Shown: piece after piece, positions 49,501-62,238 of the stretch
Layout: each line of letters opens with the position of its first letter
How positions within the stretch are numbered: the stretch's first letter is position 1
Assembly (NCBI GenBank): GCA_905250125.1
Contig: CAJNOL010000162.1
Coordinates: 156,991-220,990, forward strand
DNA length: 64,000 bases
Origin: Rotaria sordida
Lineage: Eukaryota; Rotifera; Eurotatoria; Philodinida; Philodinidae
Reading direction: 5' to 3'
Notes under the pieces: model-generated
What the model saw: only the letters and a program-made list of their open reading frames with translations
Databases searched by the model: none
What the model was told of the DNA's origin: nothing
Made by a program: the position numbers and the translations under genes

Positions 49501-50085
49501 TCTTATTCTAATAAATTTTCTATCTAGTTACAAATCAATCAATCTATTATATTTTGTAATTCAACACAACGTGTTGAACTTTTAGCTAAAAAAATCACTG
49601 ATCTTGGTTATTCATGTTATTATATACATTCAAAAATGCGACAAGATCATCGTAATCGTGTATTTCATGATTTTCGTACTGGTCTTTGTCGTAATCTTGT
49701 TTGTTCGGATTTATTTACACGTGGTATTGATATTCAAGCTGTTAATGTTGTTATTAATTTTGATTTTCCAAAATTAAGTGAAACATATTTGTAAGTAAAA
49801 AAGAAAATCGAAAAGAGAAATTCATTTTGTTTTTCAAATAGACATCGTATTGGTCGTTCAGGTCGTTATGGTCATTATGGTATTGCAATTAGTCTAATAA
49901 CATATGAAGATCGTTTTTCATTACATAAAATTGAACAAGAATTAGGTACAGAAATACAACCAATACCAAAACAAATTGATCCAGCACTTTATGTTGCTGA
50001 ATATCAAATGAGTGGTGAAAATATTGGTGAAAAACAACAAGAAAATAATGCAGCTAGTGCATCTGCTACTATTAACAAATCATAA
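46588..50085 (+). CDS. DDX6/Me31B-type DEAD-box RNA helicase, copy 2
   Basis: Tandem paralogue of the gene at 44638, same strand. Exons 46588-46855, 46920-47510, 49400-49470, 49528-49790 and 49842-50085 give 478 residues, near the usual DDX6 length (483). All helicase motifs are intact ([51 protein letters not shown]). The N-terminus is rich in Gly, Ser, Thr and Asn, and the C-terminus ([20 protein letters not shown], then Ala/Ser) keeps the DDX6-like SLYVAEY motif better than copy 1. Exons IV-VI share long near-identical nucleotide runs with copy 1, and intron 1 is similar too, pointing to a recent duplication or gene conversion. Its 1.9-kb intron 2 (47511-49399) is absent from copy 1 and contains a TIR-bounded insertion. 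Confidence 0.95.
47637..48366. mobile_element. 730-bp TIR-bounded insertion in the copy-2-specific intron
   Basis: Left end TGTGTACTTCAAAAAGTGA (47637) and right end the reverse complement of TGTGTACTCAAAAAGTGA (ending 48366) differ by one base insertion. Further in, the ends share CTAGAAT. The interior carries a two-copy direct repeat with a 108-bp period (ttctattggctattgctcag at 47731 and ttctattggtcactgctcaa at 47839) and a relatively GC-rich right part (gacggccggacacactgacc near 48312). No transposase and no clear target duplication are visible, so it is a putative non-autonomous DNA element. A perfect 18-bp palindrome (CTCGGATTTAAATCCGAG, 47614-47631) lies just outside the left end. Confidence 0.65.
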
Positions 50086-51085
50086 TTTAAAAGAAAAACA
50101 ACAAAACAAAAAATTTTAATATAGTCGATGTTGTACAGTTCTTTTGTTTTTGTGTGTATGTATTCTCTCTTTCTTTATTCCGGTGCACAATATTGCATTT
50201 TGCACGGAAAGAAAAAAAACAAACAACAACAATAATAAAAACAACAACAACAAAAATTTCTTTCTTTTTGGTTTTTTTCCTCTACCGATTTTTATTTCAT
50301 TGTTTTCTGTTGTATTGTGTTTATGTTCTCTTTTTCTTCTTTGTTTTTTGTTTTTTCATTTTGATGCTTGTTTTATGGCTGATATATTTCGACATTTGCT
50401 TAGATTTGAGAGATGATTTGTGTTGTAATTTTTGTTTTTCTTTTACAATCTCATCTTTGCCGACAACAAAAAAAAGAAACCTGTTCTGTCTTGTATTATG
50501 GTTAGTCTTTCGGCGAATATCATTGTTTTTCTTCTTTTTTGTTTTATGTATAAAAGAAAAAAAAATTAAGAAAACTTACGCGTACGCATCGGTTTCATGT
50601 TTTTTAACTGTAGTATCTATGAGACAAAAAAAAAAACACATTTCTCTATATTCTCTTTCTTTGTACGTTTTGATTTCTTTCTACTTTATTGTATATGTAT
50701 GTTGTTTGGTTTTTTTTTTTATGTTCGATATGAGAGAATAGTGTTTGACACAAAATGAGAGACAAAAAAAAAAAAACAAGAATCTAATTTGTGCCATCTA
50801 AGATAAGAAAAGAAACAACAATAAAATTATTTGAAGATCTATTATCAGAGAAAAATCTTTTCTATACATGACTGAAGCAAAAAAAAAAAAAGAAAATTTT
50901 CATGGAAATTTCTTGTTTTGATTTATATCGTTTACTATTGAAAAGTTTGTTGAATATGATAACGACATGTCCAAATGTGATGAAGTCACATTAGTTTATT
51001 TTGTCTTATTGATATCTCAAAGGCATGAAATAGGATAAAATTGAAATTTTCAGAATATATGTTCAATAAATTGCCAAAACCTTAC

Positions 51086-51662
51086 TAGGAAAGTTCTTTA
51101 AATAATGAATCGCTTTTGAGTCGAGACTATATGCATTACATGGAAATAAATAAGCTATAAATACTCTGACGAGAGTTTTAAACGGATGTCCGTGGTCCTC
51201 CTCGTGAACACTAGAAAAGCTGATTTTCGAATTTTGACTTGAAACTTTTGCGTAGAGACAAGGCTTAACGAGAATAGTTTTTGCAAAAAGTTTCAGGTCT
51301 TGCAGATGCTCGTATCCTAAGATACAACTATAGTAATAGCGTGTTTTTTACATCGCTCATATAAGCTGGCAGATTTTGATGTTCTTATTTCAGGATAAAC
51401 AGAAATCAAAAGACCTGAAATTACTCTCATTAAAGTCTGTCTTCATGCAAAGTTCCAAGTCAAAATTCGACAATTAGTTTTTCTGGTTTTCCTGAGGGGA
51501 CCATGGCACTCATTTAAAAAATACTATAGAAGTGCAGTATTTCGGCACTAATAAGCTAAGGAGACGATCTCTTTCCATGGTATTTATAGCTCGTTTGGAT
51601 CTGCATAATGCACATAATCTCGACTCAAAAGTGATTTATCAATTGGAGAACTTCTCTCGCTA
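51086..51662. mobile_element. foldback element, relative of the one in UNC80 intron 4
   Basis: Left arm: cttttgagtcgagactatat near 51112, aagctataaatactc, gattttcgaattttgacttg near 51220, gacaaggcttaacgag. Right arm holds the reverse complements in mirrored order, ending near ctcgactcaaaagtgattta at 51628. Arms are about 280 bp. The inner part matches 9083-9600 closely (aagatacaactatagtaata against aagatacaattatggtaata). No transposase frame. Confidence 0.65.
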
Positions 51663-52889
51663 GCTCAACCTAGCAGATAGTTGGTATCAGATCTTTTTAC
51701 ACTTTCTGAACATGTGTTAAGAGTTTCCTTCTGATGAGAGAACTCTTCGAATTCGTTATATTTTGCCAATTGTTAAAATCTATTGTGCAGAAAAACGTCT
51801 TATAGAGATTTTTGACCAATGCCAATTTCCATATAAACCAGCTCTTAATTGAAAACGCATAGATTTTGCTTATTGTAATATTGCATTTTGTACAGAATTC
51901 AGTGTTCGACACTAATATTTGAGTTGAAGCTGCTCCAAAACACAAATTAAGCATTGCGCCAAAACCGCTATTTTACTGTGTACAGACACAGTTTTGGACT
52001 TTTTCACAAAATTTATTGTTAGCTGTTCAATCTTACCACAGAAGGATAATCTAAACAAATATTCGCAAATAGCGAAATATTCTGATTCTAACTAACTTTT
52101 TCTGGCTGTAATCAGTGGACTTTTTTTTGGTCGTCAAAAAATAGGCGAATATTTTATGTCAAGTCTTTCAAGCCATAGGTTAGAACTGTAAAAGAAAAGC
52201 TTTCTGTAGGAAAAAGCTTCGTAACAGAATCATGTTTTTGTCAATGTTTATTTCTGTAAAAAGTTAGCCACACGTCCTCAAAATAAACAAACTCGTATCA
52301 TTTGTGAGAAAGAAATAAAGAGAAAAAAAATATATTTTCTATCTTTCTTCTGATAACATAAAAATTCATTTATGAAAGTATGAGGTGCCTACTAGACAGT
52401 ATCACTAAAATATATCATAAAAAACAATACGGGAGATAAACGATGTTTCTATTTTTTGAAAAAAAAAGGCTTAGTCATTGGATGCTGATTCTGTTACGCT
52501 CTTCGTAATAATACTAGAATGTATATAATAAACTAATTAATTCTTTGGATAGAGCATAGAAAAGTAACATTGGAGAATTTATTTTATAGACTCAGAAATA
52601 TCATGCTTTTGACTAAAAGATGAACTACAAGGGTATTTTTGTGATGGATTCACGTTCATAAATGAGCTAGTTTTCAAATTAAAATAATATTCTTTAAGAA
52701 GCAATAAACACGACTGTCTTGACGTGATCGAAATTGGAAGGAACGGAGTAAAGTTTATTTTTGCAAGACTGACGATTTTTTTAAGAGTAGTCAATGGTTT
52801 TTGTAGGAAGTAACCTCCAATATTCGAAAGAATGGAAGAAATTCTATTCCCCCTCAAATCCTCGCTCAAGACATTTCGAGCAACAAAAC

Positions 52890-53279
52890 TTACGAGAGAA
52901 TCTCTCTCCATGTGTCAAATCGCTTTTTGACCAAGACAATTGTTCACTTAATGAGTAATAGTCAGCAATAGAAAAGTCTAGAATGATTTTAAGCTATGAT
53001 CACGTGAAAATCGACCTTCGAACTCAAACTTTGCATGAACAAAGTTCTTAATGAGATTGAGAACTTTCTTCATGTAAAATATGAAGTCGAAACTCGAAAG
53101 TCGATTTTCCAGGTGTCCACAGTTTTTTGTTGAAAAATCTCGTAAAATTTCGATATCTCAAGAATGAAGGTCCAGAAAATCAAACCATTTTAAACTTTTC
53201 TATTACTGACTAGTACTCATCAAATGCACATCGTCTCAATCGCAAAACGATTTGACATCTGGGAAGATTTCCTCGTTAG
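52890..53279. mobile_element. shorter relative of the 5651-6734 foldback
   Basis: Ends: CTTACGAGAGAATCT at 52890 and, inverted, TCTAACGAGGAAATCT at about 53279. The inner sequences gtcaaatcgctttttgacc, aacaaagttcttaatgagat, atctcaagaatgaag and tactcatcaaatgcacatcg correspond to parts of the element at 5651-6734. The left arm is shortened relative to the right arm, so it is an internally deleted copy. Confidence 0.6.
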
Positions 53280-54698
53280 ATCTCTTGTCATAGCTAAAGA
53301 GTCTATTCAAGTTAATTGTAGAACATGTAATCAATGTGAAAAAAAAAATCATATTTATTTATACGAAAAAGTCAAAAAATAAAAACTTTAGGATCAAATT
53401 GATATTTTTTTTTTGTTACTGCTATTACCTACAAAATTAGATCGTTCAATGGACTCATCGACAATATTCTACTCGATTGAAATAAGTACATTACTGTTCA
53501 TAAAATGAGTTCATTAGTCTTTAGGACATTTAACTATATAAAAGTTTAGACTTTTCTGATCAGCAGAGATGATTAACTAAAACTATCCTAACAATTAATC
53601 TTGAAGATTTAAGATTGATGTAATCAAAACGATATTGACATACAACACTCTTTTTCTATTTATTGTATTCGTGCTTGTCCGTATATGGTGTACAATGATG
53701 AATATAAGACTTAAGTTGGCTTATATTTGTATAATCAAATACAACATATCACACATCAATATTGTTCTCTTTTCTATCCTCATTCTTTACAAGTTCAAAT
53801 TGAGGTCATCAATATAATCTATAATGGAATGATCTTTATATATGTCTTTTTCTTTTTCATCTATTTATTCATAATCTATCCTATGATGAAGAATGAAAGA
53901 TTAAAAAAATTGTTAGTTACTACTACTACTAATATTTCAAATTATTATATGATTAAATAAAAATCTTTGAACATATTTCATTTTTAGTTAATGAATTGAC
54001 ATAGTAACATCAAGATAAATATTGATGAATGTAAGATATTTATATTTACTAAAAAATAAGATAATAAAACATAGAAAGATATTTGTTGAACGAATGTTAT
54101 TATCAAACAAGCTTTATAGCCTCGAGTGATATATTAATGAATAATCCTTTATTTGGTTGCATTAGAGAAGAAAAAAAATGAGAGTGACTGACATGCATAT
54201 ATATTAGTCCATTCTCTGGAGAAATGAGAGACAACATACTATGGTTTCTATCCTTTTTTTTTTTTTTTTATCATTTATGAGAAATATTACTATTGACAGT
54301 GAGTATGTAATAGCAGCTTGGTTTGTCTTTTGTTGGAGAATAATCGTAAGAATTATTGAGAAGATCAAAGAATTCATTTATATAGCGGAAGAATGATTGT
54401 AGAAGTTATATTGAGTTTTGTTTGCATTAAACGTATTTTCTTTAGTGATTCATTCATGCAAGTACATCGAAAATAGTTTGTTTTTTTATTTGTTCGTTTT
54501 ATTAAATAAATCCGATGGGTGTATGTGTGTTTGTGTTACATGTCGACTGTCCTAACACCTTCTCTTTACACTATGTAGTTTGATTTTTATTTCTATTTGA
54601 TGTTGTTTCATTTTGAATGATGAAGAATATCAGACAAATGACAATGATCGTGTGAATATAAAGTTAGTAATTTTTTTTGTTTTTATTTTAGATTCATT

Positions 54699-57556
54699 AT
54701 GAATCATTGTACACGTTTATTTCTACTTCTTATTCCATCATTAATTGCTCTTGGTTTACTTGGAGTTGCATTTGGTACAAGTTGGTGGATGATTTCATTG
54801 GAACAAGTAATATTTCAAATGATAGATTTTTTTATTTTTTAATTTTAATTTCTTGTAAATATTTAAGAATATTCCTCAAGAAAATTCATTAAATATTTCA
54901 AATGATGTTCGATTTTATTCAATATTAATTCCTATAATAATTTCACGTGGTATATTAAATGAATGTCTTACATATCGAAATATTAAAGTTCTTGTTTCAA
55001 ATTCATTTGATTTTCGAAATGAAATTTTTTATCAAAATCAATTAAAATTATCGTATGAAAATTGTTCAAATGATCAATTTAGTTGTCAAACAAATACAAT
55101 TATTTCAAATCCATTAAAACATTGTATTGATCAAGAAAAACAATGTAATCGTATTATTGATTGTGAAAATAAAAATGATGAATTATTATGTGACATAAAT
55201 TTTCCAATATTGAATTGTCCAACAGATTATATAGAATGTCTTGATAGAAAAACTTGTTATCGAAAAGATGAACAAACATGTGGTATGTTAAATTAAAATA
55301 TATATATATATAAATTTTATTTTTATTGTTTTAATTTATAGATGGTATATCAAATTGTATAGATAATTCAGATGAAGAAAATTGTAATGAAGAAAAATGT
55401 CATTTAAATAAACATGTATATTGTTCTTATGCACAAAAATGTGCTCGACGAGAAAATTCTTATAGGTATTAATTTATTTATATATATATTTGAATTAATA
55501 ACAAATAAATTGAGTTAATTATTTTATTTAAGATGTGATGGTATTGTTGATTGTGAAGATAATTCAGATGAAGAAAATTGTCAACAATGTAATGAATATA
55601 CAAATGCTTTCTTATGTGATTCAAAATGTAAGTAAAAATATGTTTTCCGAGACTTGTGTTTTAATATCAAATTAAAATTGTACTAGAAATTATGTAAGGA
55701 CAAAAAAAAATAGAATGGAAATGAAGTCAAGATATACGACAAGAAGATTATCTCTAGGGTATTATCTTATTTCTAATACAGTCTGATTATTTAATATACT
55801 GTCAAAAGGTAAATCTGAGAATTTGTATAAATCCCCCTGAGATACAATCCCAAGTGTTACAAAAAGATAGCAGATGATAAAATGAATTGAATACATAATT
55901 AATCAAAAAGAGAATATGATAATTAATGCGAGAAAAGTAAACAAAAAATAGATGAATATATAAACAATTAAATAACTAAATATATTAGTCATAAAGAAAT
56001 GTACGAATGATGAATGGAGTATGGTAACTAATGAGAATAGTAATAATCAAACAAAAAATAAACATAACAAAGAATATAAAAAATAAATACAAACATGAGT
56101 AAATGTATACATATTATAATATAATTTTGCTTTACGAAAACTTTTCTGTTTGGAAATAAAACAGTATTCACTGCTGAAAAAAATCATTTTTAGATAGATT
56201 ACAATAATCTTTAATGGTGTATATATATATAAACATTCTACTCTGGCATGTATCATTTGTATAAATAAGAATGTTTTTCTCAATCAGAAATCAATTATAT
56301 ATGATGAATGTTTTTTATTATCTAATAGTAATGAGCTGTGAGTTTAATTCAAAAAATTGATTTTCCTACTAATACAATCAAAGTTTTACGATATTTTCTG
56401 CATTACACCAGAGATATTGATGACACCGTGGAAGATGTTTTAAAACTACTATCGTGGCATTAGCAGCTGCTTTTTTTTTTTGATAGAGATTATAAAAATT
56501 GCATAGATTTACACCTGATTTGAATGTCTACAAGTTCAACAGACAGAATCATTGTGAATTTGATGGATTCAATCTAGTTATACTAATTCAGCACCGTGAC
56601 GAAAGTGATTTTTGAAGAAATTCTTGAAAAACATTGCGACAGCGACAGATTTTCAAGTACGATAAATGTTTATGCTATATATTGAGTCATAATAGAAAAT
56701 CTATGATAAAACTTTTCAAGATACTCATCCAATAAGGTATAAAGATGGACTATTTAGATAGAACATATTCGATTTAACAAAGTAAAAGAGATTTGATGTA
56801 AATTTTATTTGAGTTAATCAAAAGAAAATCTAACATTCTTTCTCTGCTTTATATATATAATTATTGATATTGATATTATCTATAGGTTTTCTACCAAAAC
56901 ATCGTTGTGATAATATTGTTGATTGTTCTGATTTTCGTGATGAATTAAATTGTATTGATAATAATAATACATCAAATAAACAACGAAATTTTTATCATAA
57001 TAATCGTTTATGTGAAGAAAAATATTTTAATCCATTTAATATTTATCCACCAAAAATTGATTCATCATTATTAGAATTATATCCATATCCAAATCAACGT
57101 ATTATATATCTTAATTTAATTTATTATTTACAATTATGTGTTTTCTATGGTATTACAAGTGGATTAATATTTATTTTTCTTTCTATAATATCATTATTTT
57201 TTATTGCTTGTTGTCATCATAAATATCGATCTGTACCATTTTATTTCTATAATTTATGGATATTATTATCATGTTTATCTATTTGTATTGGTTTATTATC
57301 ATTTGTTTTTATATGGATATGGAAAAAAGAAATATTATTAGATTATGAAAAAAATTCTCCATTAAATATAATGATATATGAAAGAAATCCAACATTACAA
57401 AATTTAGAATTTTTTGGTTTAAGTTTTTGGTTAGGATGTGGTGCAGCATTAACAACATTTATTTGTTTATTATTATCATGTTGTATTTGTTGTACAATTG
57501 GTTCATCACGTTCAGATAATAAAGAATATGAAATAATGCATATGCAAAGTTATTAG
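54699..57556 (+). CDS. four-TM claudin-like protein with four LDLa repeats in its first loop
   Basis: Exons 54699-54806, 54868-55282, 55342-55465, 55533-55627 and 56886-57556 join in phase to 470 residues. TM1 (LLLIPSLIALGLLGVAF) is followed at once by GTSWWMIS, resembling the start of claudin/PMP22-type first loops. The loop then expands to about 260 residues with four cysteine-rich LDLa modules, each ending in the acidic calcium-binding pattern: DCENKNDELLC, NCIDNSDEENC, DCEDNSDEENC and DCSDFRDELNC. TM2 (ITSGLIFIFLSIISLFFIAC), TM3 (WILLSCLSICIGLLSFVFIW) and TM4 (FWLGCGAALTTFICLLLSCC) follow, with a short tail. LDLa modules bind ligands or partner proteins outside the cell. The function is unknown; a receptor or adhesion role is inferred. 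The last intron is long (1.26 kb). The start lies seven bases after an acceptor-like ttattttag. Confidence 0.85.
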
Positions 57557-59533
57557 AAACAAAAAAATCAGACTATTTTGTTTTCGGATCTCTTTTTTTT
57601 TTTTATTGTATAAAATATTAGTTTGTTGATAGTGTATGAAACTTAATTAGATCATTTTGTTTTTTTTTTTCTTATCTATATAACTCTAGTCAAAACATAT
57701 ATATATACACATATGTCTTATGAAGTTCTATATTGATGATTAGCAACCGATATTAAACAAAAAAAAAAAAACTTCTTGTTATCATATTGAAATTAAATAA
57801 AGATTAAAATGTAGAAAATTAGATAACGTTTTATGGAGAAATTTTATGAAGTTTCAGTTTTAACGAGAAAATATGAAAGTTTGTGAGATATGAATGACAT
57901 GAAAAGAACAATTCAATGATAACAACATTATAACAACTATGTTGTTTATTCATGCTAAAACATCTGTTAGCATTAAAAGAATTTTCTATGTTCAAATAGT
58001 GAGAAATCAATATGTTAATCCTGACTACCGTCTCTCACTGAACATGATATTTAAGATGGCTAGTAAAACTACACAACATTAATTTAATACGATTATATGC
58101 CTATAAAGCAGAGCTCAAATGCTACATATATACTTGTTTAATACGAGTCTTAATAGTTTCATCACTTAGATGAAGTTCGATGAGCTGTGGAATCAATATT
58201 CAAAAAAATGTACTTCAGAAAACATTGTAGGCATATTATTATTTCTCTCAGTCAGAATACAGGGTACAAAAAAGGCTTATCCTATACATTTCTAATTTGA
58301 ATTTACAAAGAGAAATAGTTATTTTAATGAATTATATGCATAGTATACTTAATTGTTATTCTCTATGTTTAGTATTCAATAAAGTGAAAATTTATAATAC
58401 ATTAAAAATAAAAGAAACATTTCATGATGTAAGACTTTTGGGATTAGAAGAGACAATAGTTATGTCTATTCAAGCAACAAAACACATCAGTTCATTATAT
58501 AATTCATTATTTCATGAATGAAAAGATATAGAACAACAGCATTCATTACTCATTGAATAAAGTTTAGTTACGACGATGAACAATGAACAAAATAATACAA
58601 AAAGAAGAAATAATTAAACACTACTATGATCATTGTGGTATTATACGTGATTAAAATATTTACAAATATTGTCTATTTCCATTAAATCATCATCCATCAT
58701 CATAAACTCATAACAGCAATATTATACTGTCTTTTTTTTTGTTAGTACTGAAGTTTCTATTTATCTATCCAAGCATTGCTTTTATTAAACAAATATATAT
58801 GTAGCACTTAAGTTCTGGTTTACAAATATATATTAACATTAAATTAACGTTGTTTAATTTTACCGCACGATTTAATAATAAAAACAGTGAAACTGCATAT
58901 ATAAAGATTTCAAGAATTTTATTCTTCATGTTATATTACTGTTTGCTTATGTTCATCGAATTGACCTTTGTTAATTTTAATTTCATTATATTTCTAATTA
59001 AACTATCTTTGATTTAATTTGTATCGTTTCAAAATTTTAATTAATATTTTCCTCGTGATATGTTATTTCTCGACAACGTTCTCTTCAAATGTTCTTCCAT
59101 TTTCATACAACTGAATGACAGATTGTATCTTTTTACATTCTCTTGCTTTACAGAAATACTTTCTTTGCATAATTTTTTTACTCAACATACTTCTATCGTT
59201 GACGTATAGAAATCACCGTATATGCAAACAGAATTATTATGAGATGATAAAATTTAGAAAACCAACACCAAGATAAATCGAGACAGACCGAGTCTGTGTT
59301 AAAGAATTTTTCATTTGATTATTCAATGAATTAAAATTACCCATTTATTAATCAGTCTCTCATATGAATAAAAAAATAAATATACATAGTAGTTAATCTT
59401 TTTTCTATTTACTTTTAATAAATTAAAAAGAAAAAAAAATATATTCTTAAATTATTAGTTCTATACAGAGTTTTTGTAATATTCAGTTGAAAATGGAAGA
59501 TAAATGCATAGAATTTAAAGAAACATATGAAAA
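57557..59533. other. intergenic between convergent genes
   Basis: About 2 kb separating the ends of the LDLa gene (plus) and the kinase gene (minus). A canonical AATAAA near 57795 may serve the plus-strand transcript, and an AATAAA on the minus strand near 59345 the kinase. One open stretch at about 58297-58521 (from a TTG, HDVRLLGLEETIVMSIQATK) looks mildly coding, but it has no splice or domain support. Confidence 0.5.
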
Positions 59534-62238
59534 TTATAATATAATGCATACTTTGGCATTGTGTGTTTGAGATTGATTTAAATTTTGTTTACTCTTTCGT
59601 TCACCGGTTCTTCTATATGAAGTCATCATATGATTTTGTAATGAAGGAAAATCTTCATTGAATTTTTCTGCATACATATCATCACGTTCAAGAACATTTG
59701 ATTGTTTTTGTAAACGATGTAATAGAATTCTATATGTTCCATTAATCATATCAAAATTAGAAAAATTTTTATCATCAGAATTTTTATTCATTACTTGTAA
59801 ATATTCAGATGTAATACCTAATTTTTGTAATCTTAAATATGTTTCATATTCAATAGAAGATTTTGTTGGTATTGATGTAGATATTTTAGTTACATTTGAA
59901 GATGTGTAATAATTATTTATATTCATTGAAAATGGATTAAATTCTTTAGGAAAACTTTGATGAGCAAGCCATGAACATGAACGAATTTGTTTAATTGACC
60001 AACGTTCAGTTATTTCATGATTGAGAAGTCCATCTGAATAAAAAAAAAAAAAAAACTAGTAGGATTTTTATAATCTTTGCTATACTCACTTATAAGTTCT
60101 TGACATTGATATGAAACAGATCCTGGTATAGAATAATGACCATCAATAATAGATTTTTTTAATTTTCCCATATTTTCAGCTCGAAATGGCATTAAACCAG
60201 TAACCATAAAAAAAAGTGTTATACCCATAGCCCATATATCAACATAAATTCCAATATAATTTTCATCTCGATATAATTCTGGAGCTGCATATGGTGGACT
60301 ACCACAAAATGTTGTTAATGGTTGATTTTTTTCTGAATATGTACTAAAACCAAAATCACCGATTTTTATAAGATGTTCTTTAACAAAAAAGACATTTTCA
60401 CTTTTTATATCACGATGAATAATATTTTTACTATGCTAAACACAAAAATAAAATATTATGTTTTAGTTTATAAAAAAAAAAATTTCAAATCAAATTCTTC
60501 TTTTTTTTTTAATACCATATGATCAACAGCAGCAGTTATCTGAGCAAATATATGTTTAGCTTTATCTTCAGGAATTTTTCCTTCCGAGGTTATGTGTGTA
60601 TAAAGATCACCACCGGGTGCATATTCAGTAACAATATGAATTGCATTTGGTGTTTCAATAACTTCATATAAACGTATTATATTTGGATGATATAAATTTT
60701 CCATTGAAGTTATTTCACGTAAAAGTAAACGTTGAGTTTTATTGTCTAATTTGGTTTTATCAAGAATTTTAATAGCTACTTCTTCTATAAGACAAAAAAA
60801 AAATAAACAAAAGATTTTCTTTTATTCTAGTAATACGTTAAATTTTTATGTTAAGTAAAACAATGAAATGAGCTCTTGAAATATAAACTTTTTAATCGGA
60901 TTTCATTTTATTGGTCAAAAAAGAATTTTCATTTAAATGTTCTCGATTGGTGTAGTTCTGAAAGAGTCATATCAAATGTACTGAAACTATCCCTGAGACA
61001 TTAGAAAGTAACTTATCGATCTTTAGTGTGAGTGTGTCTGAAGAATAATTGTCGTTGAAACTTTATGAGTCAATGGTACGTTTTGGAAAATCTGGTAAGC
61101 GTAATACAATATTTTAGCGAAACTTTTGATATTTGGAAATTGTTCCACTGGTTTATTCACCAAGCAGCAACAGGTCTATTTATTGGTATGAGTAAGAGCG
61201 TACAAGGAAAGTTTGTATGTAAGAAGATGATTACAAGTTTTTGACCCTAGAAAAGGATATATGTAGGTTTGCGGAGAAAGACTTCCTTTATATGTACTAT
61301 GAAGTTCTATTGTCTATTGTCAGGATCTTAATAGATGGCATCACCTTCATTGGCTTCTATTGTAGCTGTGGGAAAGGTGATGCTCTCTTTTGAGATCTCA
61401 ACGGTGCGCAATAGAACTTAACAATACGTACACGATTAGATAGAAGAAATATCCCTGTAGAAACCTACATATATCTCGTTTTGTGATCGAAAATCATCGT
61501 TAAATTTGTAGTAAACTTTTTCACTTTGAAATAAAACAACTATGGAATTTTATATTATCTAGAAGAGCAGAAGAAAAAAAGAATTTTATTGAATCATGTA
61601 AGACCTAGTTTTTTTTTTAATGTAAAGACTAATCTTCCGTGACTAATTCCTATTATTATATTCAAATGCTTTCTCAATTACAACGACTATGATAGAATCT
61701 TTTTAACACAAAAAGTTCTAGTTCCATTAGATGTACCATACCTGAGAAAACGAGGACAGAATGAAAAAAAAATGCTATTATCGTATAGAAAACATTTTAT
61801 CTATTCGATATTATTAATTTAACAGTTGTATTTGAAATCCAAAAACAAGTACAATGGATATAGAAGACTTGATTAATTTCAAGAACGAAATCTGAAAAAA
61901 GAAAGACAATTTTCACCTTTAGCAAGTAGATGCACACCAAGTTTAACTCGTGAAAAATTACCCAAACCAATGTCTTTGTAAATACGATAAAATCCAATAA
62001 GTCGACCAGCTTTTTCTTCTACTTTAAAATGTGTATCATATTGTAAATCATATAAAAGTTTTTCATATGGAGTTAAATTTTTTTTTTCATTTTTACCAAA
62101 TGATACATTAACATTAGCTGCTGATGGATCACTATTTGATGATGGAAATTCACCATTTCTATTGTTACCATATGGAGAATATGTATTAATTTGTGTAGAT
62201 CCAGTTATTGAACGCATATGATGGCGAGTTTTAGCCAT
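59534..62238 (-). CDS. NIM1K: NIM1-like serine/threonine kinase (AMPK-related), four exons
   Basis: NIM1 is a member of the AMPK-related kinase group. Exons on the minus strand: 62238-61917, 60784-60516, 60435-60090 and 60033-59534, giving 478 residues (human about 436). Pre-kinase motif LTPYEKLLYDLQYD matches the vertebrate LTPFEKL region. The kinase domain runs from about residue 80: GLGNFSRVKLG (P-loop), VAIKILDKTKL (VAIK lysine), MENLYHPNIIRLYEV, HRDIKSEN, DFGFS, activation segment TTFCGSPPYAAPELYRD and DIWAMGITLFFMVTG. The C-terminal part has a NIM1-type block KLGITSEYLQVM and GTYRILLHRLQKQ, and ends KVCIIL, like the vertebrate KFCSIL. The start at 62238 (MAKTRHHM) is tentative: the frame stays open upstream to 62295, where an acceptor-like tttgcaag suggests another exon. 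It is divergent from RPL26. Confidence 0.9.
61240..61495. repeat. inverted repeat in kinase intron 1
   Basis: Blocks gatatatgtaggttt (61255), agttctattg (61301) and gcatcacctt (61336) recur inverted as aaacctacatatatc (61460), caatagaact (61407) and aaggtgatgc (61373). The arms are about 110 bp and moderately diverged. This is the only clear structure in a 1.1-kb intron whose neighbours are about 80 bp. Confidence 0.5.

Larger units (their letters stand above)
50086..54698. other. gene-free region downstream of the helicase pair
   Basis: About 4.6 kb without a supported gene. The first 700 bp is the 3' flank, very T-rich with oligo-A tracts; the long open frame at 50154-50741 there is Phe/Leu/Cys low-complexity caused by T runs. 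Two foldback elements follow (51086-51662 and 52890-53279). The rest shows no coding signal. Open frames at 51697-51954 and 52579-52911 (minus) have no domain or splice support. Confidence 0.6.

Noticed and set aside
50154-50741. A 195-residue open frame downstream of helicase copy 2
   Set aside because: It is made of Phe/Leu/Cys/Lys runs produced by T- and A-tracts in a 3' flank, overlaps another open frame of the same type, and has no domain or splice support.
58297-58521. Possible small gene between the LDLa and kinase genes
   Set aside because: It begins at a TTG, lacks splice sites or a domain, and its composition is only slightly better than background.
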